Position numbers and translations under genes: made by a program. The notes beneath the pieces are model-generated. The model had not been told where the DNA came from. It saw only the letters and a program-made list of their open reading frames with translations, and ran no database searches. A DNA stretch of 28,981 bases from Amoebidium appalachense (taxonomy: Eukaryota > Ichthyosporea), in assembly GCA_963693365.1 (NCBI GenBank), contig CAVNZM010000048.1:1-28981 (forward strand), written 5' to 3'. Positions 20,785-27,841 of the stretch are shown piece after piece. Position 1 is the stretch's first letter. Every line of letters starts with the position of its first letter.

Positions 20785-21389
20785 TGTCATGTGCTGAGCT
20801 GATTCGTATTAGTTTACTTCTATATTTTGTGTTTTGGTGAGTTAATTTCGGGGGTTTTCTTGCATAGTGATGCCGGGGTCTAAATGGGGTATGAGGAGAT
20901 TAATCAGTGGTATGGGGAGAATCTGATGCAGCGGCGGCTGATTGTTTGGTGCGCGCGTGCATGCCCCATGCCTCTGCGTACTCTCCATGTTAAATGTTGT
21001 ATTGCTTCTTGCTGTGTGCGTGGCGAGACCCATGTTGCCTGCTCGCGTGTGTGTATGCTTATATGTATTGTGAGTAAACGTGTGTACGTGTTGTAGTGCT
21101 GTAGGGGTGTCTGAGGTCGCGGTAGCCAATGGTGTGGAGTGCGTGTAGTCTGTGAGGGAGGGAGTGTTGTGATTGGCTGAATGTCACTGTGGTATTTGTC
21201 TGGCCAGTGGGCCGCGTGTCTGTGAAGTGTCTCGCGGGGTCGCGGGCTTTTGGAAGTTCTTCTAAGAACACAAAAAACTCGCTTCCCACCCAACTCAAAG
21301 AAAAGTTTATACGTATACACGGTTTCGAGCCCCTTTAAGCGTGCAGATAGTTAGAGTAGTTCATATACACTCTGTTTGTTGCCACGACA
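20785..21389 (+). repeat. left LTR of the gag-only element
   Basis: 605 bp, TG...CA ends. Only two differences from the right LTR were noticed (21380 and 21382). It carries CCAAT boxes near 21126 (GCCAAT) and 21172 (ATTGGC) and a TATA-like TTTATACGTATAC near 21306, which would drive transcription of the element. Confidence 0.93.
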
Positions 21390-21506
21390 AGCTACACCCC
21401 CTTTCTCTGCAGTTTTTTGCAGGGAGGGGGCACACGCACTGTTAGTCCTTCTGGGCTGTTGCTTTCACCCCTAGTTTTTTTTTTTTTCTCTTCACGCCTA
21501 GCGGTT

Positions 21507-22100
21507 ATGAGTGGCTTTGACTTAGGACTTTTTCGACAGTTAGAGGTAAAAGAAACATACGCACACACAGGCCTACAGCTAGCAACAGTTGGCTTAGGCA
21601 ACATGAGCAGTAGGACTAGTATCACAGGGGACTTAGTCCTCGCTCAGGACCTCGCCCTCCCTAGGTGGCTTAGCAAGCTCAGGGCTGTTTGCCCAGCAGA
21701 GGCCACTGAGGGGAAGGACGTCCAAACCCCTCGAAGGATGGCCACACTCATCATGAACACTGTGGGCTCCTCAATGCTGGAGTTCCAGAAAGTGCTTGAA
21801 AGCACACAACTGCCTACCGACGAGCCGTCTGTGCGCACAGTTGCGTACGCCCGCACAGTGGCGGGTGGAGCCCGCAACCCGGCCGCACTCCAGCTGGCCG
21901 CCCGCTACGAAGCGGCCAACGCACAGGTGCCTCTTGTTACAGGCGGCTCCGGGGACGTGGTTGAGGTTTTGCGCCCCGAGAATGAGCTTGAGTGGCTTGA
22001 CAGGGCGGTGGCCAAGTACCTGGACGACGGACGACGACGGGAGTTTGACGCTGATCTCAGACAAGCTAAGTTTACTTACCCCCCCTCACCATGTCTGTGA
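21507..22100 (+). CDS. ORF1 of the gag-only element, probable gag N-terminal protein
   Basis: 197 residues from the ATG at 21507 (MSGFDLG). Soluble, largely helical, with an Ala/Arg-rich middle; no recognised domain. It ends at the TGA at 22098-22100, overlapping ORF2 by ten bases, so the ORF2 start ATG lies inside its last codons in another phase. Position and size suit a matrix or capsid-like gag segment, but sequence alone does not prove that. Confidence 0.6.
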   Translation: MSGFDLGLFRQLEVKETYAHTGLQLATVGLGNMSSRTSITGDLVLAQDLALPRWLSKLRAVCPAEATEGKDVQTPRRMATLIMNTVGSSMLEFQKVLESTQLPTDEPSVRTVAYARTVAGGARNPAALQLAARYEAANAQVPLVTGGSGDVVEVLRPENELEWLDRAVAKYLDDGRRREFDADLRQAKFTYPPSPCL

Positions 22101-22726
22101 CCGAAGCTAGAACCCACTTTGAGCTGTTCGAAGAAAATTTTCGTGCTCTTGTGTTTCTTGCTGGGTTGGAGAATGATGCTCCTGGAAAGTTTCATGCTGC
22201 GCGCTCTCTGTTTGTAGATAGCAGTCAGTTTGGTGAGCTGTTTGCTCAGCATGAAGAGCAGCATGAGGTAGACTTGGCGTGGAGGGCGGTGAAGAGGCGG
22301 TTTTTAGCGCAGTTTGAGAGTAAGCTGGCTATGAGGGATAAGCATGCTGCTGAGGTTATGGAGGTAAAGCATGGGGCTGGGCAGGACACGCCTACACTCA
22401 CTGCTCTCTTGAAGCAGGTGGCTGTGCTCACCAAGCGTCTGGAGGAGAAGGACCAGGAGGGGGACCGGTACAGAGGAGACAGGTACCAGGACCGTGAGAG
22501 GGAGGAGGGCAGAGGCCTCAGAGGGGACCGGCGGCGGTCACCCTCCCCACGGCGCTACCAGCCCTACCAGCCACGGCCACAGCGGGATGATGGGCCAGGC
22601 TGGCGTCGTCGGGCGGGACAGCAAGAGCCGGCGCCGGACTCTTTCCCAGGCACCTGCGACAACTGCAAGGAGCGGGGGCACACATACGCGTGGTGCAAAC
22701 AGCCCCGTCGTGGGGGACGTCGGTGA
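22091..22726 (+). CDS. ORF2 of the gag-only element: gag with nucleocapsid CCHC knuckle
   Basis: 211 residues from the ATG at 22091. The first half is helical (about 1-130) and could be a capsid-like domain. An Arg/Asp/Glu-rich stretch follows, then SPSPRR. The C-terminus has CDNCKERGHTYAWC, an exact CX2CX4HX4C zinc knuckle for RNA packaging, and ends in Arg/Gly. The frame relative to ORF1 changes by one base at the overlap; coupled reinitiation or frameshifting could express it. After the TGA at 22724-22726 no pol frame follows. Confidence 0.75.
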   Translation: MSVTEARTHFELFEENFRALVFLAGLENDAPGKFHAARSLFVDSSQFGELFAQHEEQHEVDLAWRAVKRRFLAQFESKLAMRDKHAAEVMEVKHGAGQDTPTLTALLKQVAVLTKRLEEKDQEGDRYRGDRYQDREREEGRGLRGDRRRSPSPRRYQPYQPRPQRDDGPGWRRRAGQQEPAPDSFPGTCDNCKERGHTYAWCKQPRRGGRR

Positions 22727-23672
22727 CCGTGTTGCAGGTATGAAGGTTTTATTAGGGGGTAGGCCGTCTCTTGGGTTGTTCAAGTTGTTGTTGTATGGGA
22801 GTTGTGTGGTGTGTTTTTTTCGCTGAGTTTTCTACTGGTGCCTGGCGTTTTCGACGTGTGTATGAGTCCTGTGTTGGCGACGTGTCTGGTTAGGGTCAGT
22901 GGAATAGAAAGTCCTGCTGCTGTCTGGGAGCTCGGCCCTCTGACGAGGGGGCTGGGGGGGGGGTCGAAGTGTAGTCATGGCAGTGGCAGGCCCCCACTGT
23001 TGTGAACCCCCGTCGTCAAAGGGCCTGGTGCTGAGGCCCCTTGGAGTGGCTGCCCTGGGCCTGGTGTTGAGGCCCTTTGGAGTGGCTGCCCGTAGTGTTG
23101 TTGAGTAGTGTTGTGGTGCCCAGTGCAGCAGTAGGCCTTAGACACACCGCTGTGTAGGGCACGGTTGGGGCGGAGGCATTCCCAAACCACCGGGACCTAC
23201 GTAGTAGGAGTCTTTGTCGGGTAGAGGAATGGCCAGCAAGAGAGTCTGGAGGTGTACGTCACATGAGTCTGGAGGTGTTCGTCATGGCATGTTTGGACAA
23301 TGTGTTAGGAATTCTTTGTGGATGGGGCATGCTGAGTGTGGTTGTATGGATGGTGTCTGTTATCATGTCTGTTGCTATGTTCCACTCGATATAACATTGT
23401 GCCAGGGGCATGGGGTTTTGGGTGCAGATTGTGGACGGGGGCAGAGGTGCATCTACAGGGCAACGTCAGTGGCGGTTCATAATTATCCTTGTTTTGGGGT
23501 TGGGTTGGGTATTAACCATGGTGGGGTGGTGTGTGGATGTATGTATATGTTTTATGTTATATGTTAAATGTTGCTTCCTGCATGGGTAGCGGTAGTTGTA
23601 GTCGCTCAGCACATAACTTTATTTTGTTTTTAGGTAGTTTTTACTGAGGTGGAACTCAGTTATTTTCTGTGC
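22727..23672 (+). other. non-coding 3' part of the gag-only element
   Basis: About 950 bases where pol would lie in an autonomous element; no pol motif in any frame. It contains a 36-bp unit duplicated in tandem at 23021-23056 and 23057-23092 and several T/G-rich tracts. A Cys-rich open frame at 23214-23567 lacks support. Confidence 0.6.
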
Positions 23673-23682
23673 GAGGGGGGAG
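23673..23682 (+). promoter_or_regulatory. polypurine tract of the gag-only element
   Basis: GAGGGGGGAG ends one base before the right LTR, the expected place for plus-strand priming. Confidence 0.7.
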
Positions 23683-23683
23683 T

Positions 23684-24288
23684 TGTCATGTGCTGAGCTG
23701 ATTCGTATTAGTTTACTTCTATATTTTGTGTTTTGGTGAGTTAATTTCGGGGGTTTTCTTGCATAGTGATGCCGGGGTCTAAATGGGGTATGAGGAGATT
23801 AATCAGTGGTATGGGGAGAATCTGATGCAGCGGCGGCTGATTGTTTGGTGCGCGCGTGCATGCCCCATGCCTCTGCGTACTCTCCATGTTAAATGTTGTA
23901 TTGCTTCTTGCTGTGTGCGTGGCGAGACCCATGTTGCCTGCTCGCGTGTGTGTATGCTTATATGTATTGTGAGTAAACGTGTGTACGTGTTGTAGTGCTG
24001 TAGGGGTGTCTGAGGTCGCGGTAGCCAATGGTGTGGAGTGCGTGTAGTCTGTGAGGGAGGGAGTGTTGTGATTGGCTGAATGTCACTGTGGTATTTGTCT
24101 GGCCAGTGGGCCGCGTGTCTGTGAAGTGTCTCGCGGGGTCGCGGGCTTTTGGAAGTTCTTCTAAGAACACAAAAAACTCGCTTCCCACCCAACTCAAAGA
24201 AAAGTTTATACGTATACACGGTTTCGAGCCCCTTTAAGCGTGCAGATAGTTAGAGTAGTTCATATACACTCTGTTTGTAGACACGACA
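23684..24288 (+). repeat. right LTR of the gag-only element
   Basis: 605-bp copy of the left LTR, followed by the CCATC target duplication at 24289-24293. Confidence 0.93.
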
Positions 24289-24397
24289 CCATCGCCTGCT
24301 GGCCATAGTAGCTAAAGTCTGTGTGCGTGGCGTTTGACGTACGCGCAGTGAGGGGCTGAAACTGGTCGTTCAGCACGATTTGGTAGGTGTTGGCCAT
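24289..24397 (-). pseudogene. small virus-region gene, 5' part (cut by the LTR element)
   Basis: The ATG at 24397-24395 starts MANTYQIVLN; 36 codons and one base remain before the element. The rest is at 20625-20784. It starts 57 bases after the methyltransferase stop, in the same orientation, so it belongs to the minus-strand gene row. Function unknown. Confidence 0.6.
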
Positions 24398-24453
24398 GGT
24401 GTGCACGCACTACATACACTCTAACACACATTTTTATGATCTAGACCCTACAC

Positions 24454-24840
24454 TTAGATGCGTATCTCTGCGGCGTACCTGAACGCCAGGTCATGGAACC
24501 AGCGTGCCTCCGTGCGTGCAGGCACGAGCAGCACGCTCTTTCTACCATTGGATATGTACATCCGTATGGCCATGCGTAAAAATGGGGGAATCTCAGAGAA
24601 GGGAGGGTTGACATAGTTTATTTTCTCGGTGGACCACACGTCGTCGTCTGTGAGTGCGCAAGGGTCCTCCCCCTCCCGCCAGGTGATGGGGCAGGGGTCA
24701 TTGAGTGCGCCAAACTCCTTTTCGAGTGCATCCAGCACCCATGCTGGTGTCTGCATCTTGTCAGTGTCCTCTCCGGCCTTCCTCTTGTCCTGTGTGACCT
24801 TGTACACCCCGCAGCAGCTGCCCAGCCCCATGATGATCAT
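24454..24840 (-). CDS. DNA N6-adenine methyltransferase of the phage-Dam type, probably C-terminally truncated
   Basis: 128 residues from the ATG at 24840 (or 125 from 24831). Motifs follow the order of the phage T1-type Dam family: TPAWVLDALEKEFG (31-44), DPCP (48-51), YVNPPFSE with the catalytic NPPF (78-81), then LLVPARTEARWFHD (104-117). It would methylate adenine N6. Family members normally continue with a GRhxF motif; here the frame ends at AAEIRI, so the domain looks cut short. The alternative start gives MGLGSCCGVYKV, which fits an N-myristoylation signal with adjacent Cys. It lies between the integrase and the interrupted small gene in a minus-strand row. The fold is fairly sure; activity is doubtful. 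Confidence 0.75.
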   Translation of the reverse strand: MIIMGLGSCCGVYKVTQDKRKAGEDTDKMQTPAWVLDALEKEFGALNDPCPITWREGEDPCALTDDDVWSTEKINYVNPPFSEIPPFLRMAIRMYISNGRKSVLLVPARTEARWFHDLAFRYAAEIRI

Positions 24841-25108
24841 CCGCACCTGTGGGCAGCCAAAATTTCACAGGCCACGGGCCTGGTCGGGTCGGACCGCATC
24901 AAGCCGGGTCGGGTCGCGGCAGGGTCGAATCGGGTCGGGGCGACCCGGAAAAGGCCGGGTCGGGTCAGGGCCAGCGGCCCGCACATGGGCGATTAGCCTG
25001 ATATGGCAGTTACCCATTTGGGCTAGTTTTGAAGGCAGCCGGTTGGTGGGGCGTCTTTGTTTTTTTTTTTTCAAGACGGGTGGTTTTTCCGAAATGGGAG
25101 GCCACACC
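24841..25108. other. spacer with degenerate GGGTCG repeat and T12 run
   Basis: Between the integrase stop and the methyltransferase start. GGGTCGG words recur at 24882-24968, and a T12 run lies at 25060-25071. The frames across it encode only RPDPTRP-like repeats. It may hold the integrase 3' end signals or a small inserted repeat. Confidence 0.5.
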
Positions 25109-26428
25109 CTACAGGCGTGCACGCCTTGCGCTGCGCCTCAGACCCACTTGCTCCTGTTGGTGTTCAAACACCAGTTTTTTGAGTTGCCGAGCCTTTCGTT
25201 TTTCCTTTTCCTTCTGGGTCTGTGCGCGCGTGCCCTTGTCGCGCGCAAGCTCACGCCCTTCAAACGCCAGCTCCTCGCGAGCCCTCTCCTTGGCTGTCTC
25301 CTTGCGAGCTGCACGCATCCCGCTGCTGGGCGGTACAGACACGCTGGTAGGTGGTACCTTCTTTAGCATGGTGTCTGGCCAAGCGTAGCGTAGGCCTGGC
25401 GTGTGTTTCCTCATCTCCCCTGTAGCCGCGTTGCGTAGCGCCCACCCACTTGCATCCTTGTAGGCGAGCGTGTAGACGTCCTTGGACCAGTTTCTTCCCT
25501 CCTTTTCAAACGGTCCCTTTGGCTTTTTGAGTGCACGCACGTGCACGCCCTCCGTGTGCCCCATCTTGGCACGTAGCTTACCTTTTTGCTTCCTGTTCTC
25601 CAGCCACGTGTTGATGCTGTTCCACCGTTCGGCCCTCTGGGTCATCTTGTTGGGCTCTCTACCGATCGAACCATGGTACGTGTCGTTGTAATCCTCCAAC
25701 ACGTTTTCCAACCCTTCCCCCGTCCACTTGCCCGTGTCGTTGGCCTCCATGTACTTGCTCAATCCTTGCTTTAGGGTGCGATGGAACCGTTCTACCATGG
25801 CCACGTTGCGTGGTTTTCGGCCTGGCTTTTGAGGGAGGATGGTGATGTCGTGTTGATCGTAGTACTTTTTCATTGTATTGCTGAGGAACTCCGTGCCCTT
25901 GTCCATAAAGATCTGCTTCACCTCTGTAGGTTGTAGGTTTTCCTCCCCTTTGTTGCTTTCGTCCTTCATCTCCCTAATGGTCTTTAAGGCTTTGTGCACT
26001 GCCCTCTGCATCTCCGGCCCGTTGCTGATGGTGAGGTGCTCGTTTTTCCCGCTCCCTGAGCTCTTTGTCTTTATGGGCACGACCGTTGCCTGCCTCGTGT
26101 TCATGTCAATCATGCTCAATCCCCCCTTGTACCCCCTGTTTGCCTTTGAGTAACGTGGCATGAAAAACAGATCCGCCGCCACGCTGTTCGGCCGTGCTGT
26201 GGTGGGGAGGTAGTCCTTCCTCTCGATACGATGGGGGGCGAGCACCTCCTTGAGGGATTCCTGCTGCCCGGTGTTTCTTCTGGACAGGTAGGCACGCACG
26301 GCCGGTTGTCCTACCCTCTTGTCTTTTGCTTTTGCACGCCGCCACAGTGCCTGCACGGTGGGGGGGAGCTTGAAGGTGGCGTAGGTCTCCTCAATCACCT
26401 GCCCAACATCCTTGTCTCTGGCCACCAT
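25109..26428 (-). CDS. Polinton/adintovirus-type DDE integrase
   Basis: 439 residues, ATG at 26428 in good context (ACCATGG). An N-terminal helical, basic region (1-80) precedes the rve catalytic core. AADLFFMPRY gives D86, and GYKGGLSMIDMNTRQATVVP (99-118) matches the usual KY-LL-IDVFS segment. D176 is in IFMDKGTEF and E213 in MVERFHRTLK, with 36 residues between the last two. A Trp/Lys-rich C-terminal domain (about 315-365) resembles an SH3-like DNA-binding fold, and the end is a charged Lys/Glu/Arg coil. It would join element ends to host DNA. The catalytic triad is complete and the frame unbroken. The ADL...ID...VPIKTK pattern is closest to Polinton/Maverick and virophage integrases rather than to the copia type in this window. 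Confidence 0.88.
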   Translation of the reverse strand: MVARDKDVGQVIEETYATFKLPPTVQALWRRAKAKDKRVGQPAVRAYLSRRNTGQQESLKEVLAPHRIERKDYLPTTARPNSVAADLFFMPRYSKANRGYKGGLSMIDMNTRQATVVPIKTKSSGSGKNEHLTISNGPEMQRAVHKALKTIREMKDESNKGEENLQPTEVKQIFMDKGTEFLSNTMKKYYDQHDITILPQKPGRKPRNVAMVERFHRTLKQGLSKYMEANDTGKWTGEGLENVLEDYNDTYHGSIGREPNKMTQRAERWNSINTWLENRKQKGKLRAKMGHTEGVHVRALKKPKGPFEKEGRNWSKDVYTLAYKDASGWALRNAATGEMRKHTPGLRYAWPDTMLKKVPPTSVSVPPSSGMRAARKETAKERAREELAFEGRELARDKGTRAQTQKEKEKRKARQLKKLVFEHQQEQVGLRRSARRARL

Positions 26429-26449
26429 GGTGGTTTCCTGCGCTCGCTA

Positions 26450-27025
26450 CTAGTCGGTTGACACTTTCTCCTCGGGCACCCTTCTTGGCCTGCGGGTGTT
26501 GGTGGTCTTTCTGGTCGTTTTTTTGGCCTTGGGGGCAGGGGGTGCCTGGAGCTTGATGGGGTGGTCGGGGATGAGGGGGTGTGGGTGCAATGGGGTGACG
26601 TCCTTTTCCGTGTCCGTGCTGCCTGTGCTTGAGGCCATACCCTCATCATCGTCGAGTAGGGTGAGCACGGCGGATTGTAGCTCTTGTGGTGGGGGAGGGG
26701 GTGACTGGGGTGGGGAGGGGAAGGCAAAGAGGGGCTCAAAGGGGGTTGTAGGGGAGAGGAGGTCGTGGGGGAAAGGGGTGTCTGGCCGGGGGGAGGGGGT
26801 GGGGTGCTCGTGCAGTAGCACGTCCCTGATGGTGCTTGCATTCTCTTTCAACCACTCTGTAAAGGGTCTCCACTCTAGCCCCTTTTCTGTGCAAACCAAC
26901 ATCTCCCCTTCCTTGGGTGGGTGTTTTGGGAACACGAGGTCGTAGGCTTCAGTAGATGGGTGGGCTAGCACACCCACGTACCCGCCTGCACGCGTGAGCA
27001 GATTGAGCCTGGTTACGTTAGACAT
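26450..27025 (-). CDS. unrecognised 191-aa proline-rich protein upstream of the integrase
   Basis: The ATG at 27025 (MSNVTRLNLL) is chosen over the longer frame because upstream codons lie in the bidirectional promoter. A compact N-terminal domain (1-75) contains the GEMLVCTEKGLEWRPF segment. A Pro/Ser/Phe-rich disordered middle and an acidic patch LLDDDEG (about 135-141) follow, with a basic Lys/Arg/Thr C-terminus. The stop is 21 bases before the integrase ATG, so the two are probably co-expressed. The disordered, charged make-up would suit a structural or nucleic-acid-binding viral protein; no family is recognised. Confidence 0.65.
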   Translation of the reverse strand: MSNVTRLNLLTRAGGYVGVLAHPSTEAYDLVFPKHPPKEGEMLVCTEKGLEWRPFTEWLKENASTIRDVLLHEHPTPSPRPDTPFPHDLLSPTTPFEPLFAFPSPPQSPPPPPQELQSAVLTLLDDDEGMASSTGSTDTEKDVTPLHPHPLIPDHPIKLQAPPAPKAKKTTRKTTNTRRPRRVPEEKVSTD

Positions 27026-27101
27026 CTTGGTCTTGTTTTTCCCTTTTATTATGGTTGCACATTTTTTCGTACGGAGATGGTAGTAGGCAACTCTCTTGAG
27101 A
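27026..27101. promoter_or_regulatory. bidirectional promoter region
   Basis: 76 bases separate divergent ATGs at 27025 (minus) and 27102 (plus). On the minus strand CATAATAAAAGGG is TATA-like; a T6 run and TTTTTCCC flank it. Confidence 0.45.
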
Positions 27102-27839
27102 ATGATTGACGACCTTGCACGTATATATTTTACCACCTGCTGTGCCATCATGTGTGTTGCACTCGTGGTGGCGTCCTACGGCACAGCCGTACTCATACCC
27201 GAACTTGCCAAACGTACATGCATGTTTTGGCTCATCATCCTACCCCTCACAGGTGTGGTCATGTGCCAGGCACAATGGGTGGCGTATGCCTGGCTCGACG
27301 TGGACACCCACCCTGACGTGGCCGGCCACTGTGTGATGTGGGCACCCTACTGGCTGGGCTCGTGGCTGTATGTGGCCTCCCCCCTCGCCTACATGCTGGC
27401 AGCAGCGTGCTGGGCCCGATCCATGCGTGTGACGACCACGTTGTTCTTCCCACGGGCCGTGGCGTACATGGTGTGTGCCTCCCTCCTCCCCCTAAGTGCC
27501 CTCTACGGCATGACGTGCGTGTTTGAACCGTCGGTGTTTGGCTACGTGTTTCTTGTGTTGAGGGGCGTGCTGGCGTGTGCCACCCTCGTCTGTGCACGGT
27601 ACATGCTCTCCCTGTCCGTGCCCGTGCTCACCAGGAATATTGTGCTGTGCGTGTGCGTGCATGCAGGCCTTGCACTGGCAGGCATTGTGTTTGACGAGCT
27701 CCACTGGAACTTGTGGGAGTTTGGGTTTTTGGAGAACGGGTTTCTGACCACGTTGGGGTACACACTGCTCGCCTGCTGCCTGCTTGCCCTCTGGTACCTC
27801 ATACTCTACTGCATGGACGTGCTGGGCCCCTACACGTAG
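27102..27839 (+). CDS. seven-helix membrane protein of the virus-like region
   Basis: 245 residues from the ATG at 27102. Hydrophobic segments lie at about 9-29, 41-63, 80-103, 114-137, 145-166, 178-197 and 214-237, giving seven predicted transmembrane helices with short, Cys- and His-containing loops. No GPCR DRY or NPxxY motif and no retinal-type Lys in the last helix, so neither rhodopsin nor class A GPCR can be claimed. It is the only plus-strand gene in the right-hand cluster. Its stop is two bases from the stop of the opposite gene at 27842. It may be a viral membrane or envelope protein or a captured host protein. Confidence 0.72.
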   Translation: MIDDLARIYFTTCCAIMCVALVVASYGTAVLIPELAKRTCMFWLIILPLTGVVMCQAQWVAYAWLDVDTHPDVAGHCVMWAPYWLGSWLYVASPLAYMLAAACWARSMRVTTTLFFPRAVAYMVCASLLPLSALYGMTCVFEPSVFGYVFLVLRGVLACATLVCARYMLSLSVPVLTRNIVLCVCVHAGLALAGIVFDELHWNLWEFGFLENGFLTTLGYTLLACCLLALWYLILYCMDVLGPYT

Positions 27840-27841
27840 TT

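Larger units (their letters stand above)
20785..24288 (+). mobile_element. gag-only LTR retrotransposon (non-autonomous)
   Basis: Two 605-bp LTRs (20785-21389 and 23684-24288, constant offset 2899), each starting TGTCATG and ending CACGACA, flanked by CCATC at 20780-20784 and 24289-24293. The internal region is 2294 bp with a purine tract just before the right LTR. It encodes only two overlapping frames, the second with a retroviral-type CCHC knuckle; no protease, RT, RNase H or integrase is seen. This is the arrangement of gag-bearing, non-autonomous LTR elements that depend on a partner. No tRNA-type primer site is evident after the left LTR (AGCTACACCC). Confidence 0.92.

Noticed and set aside
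20842-21320. Frames inside the 605-bp LTR, repeated identically at 23741-24219
   Set aside because: They recur only because both LTRs carry the same non-coding sequence.
23214-23567. Cys-rich 117-aa frame in the gag-only element
   Set aside because: Cys and Val come from TGT/GTG-rich DNA; no spacing pattern of a known Cys-rich fold and no supporting context.
27102-27839. Rhodopsin or class A GPCR assignment for the seven-helix protein
   Set aside because: No Lys in the last helix and no DRY or NPxxY motif are present.
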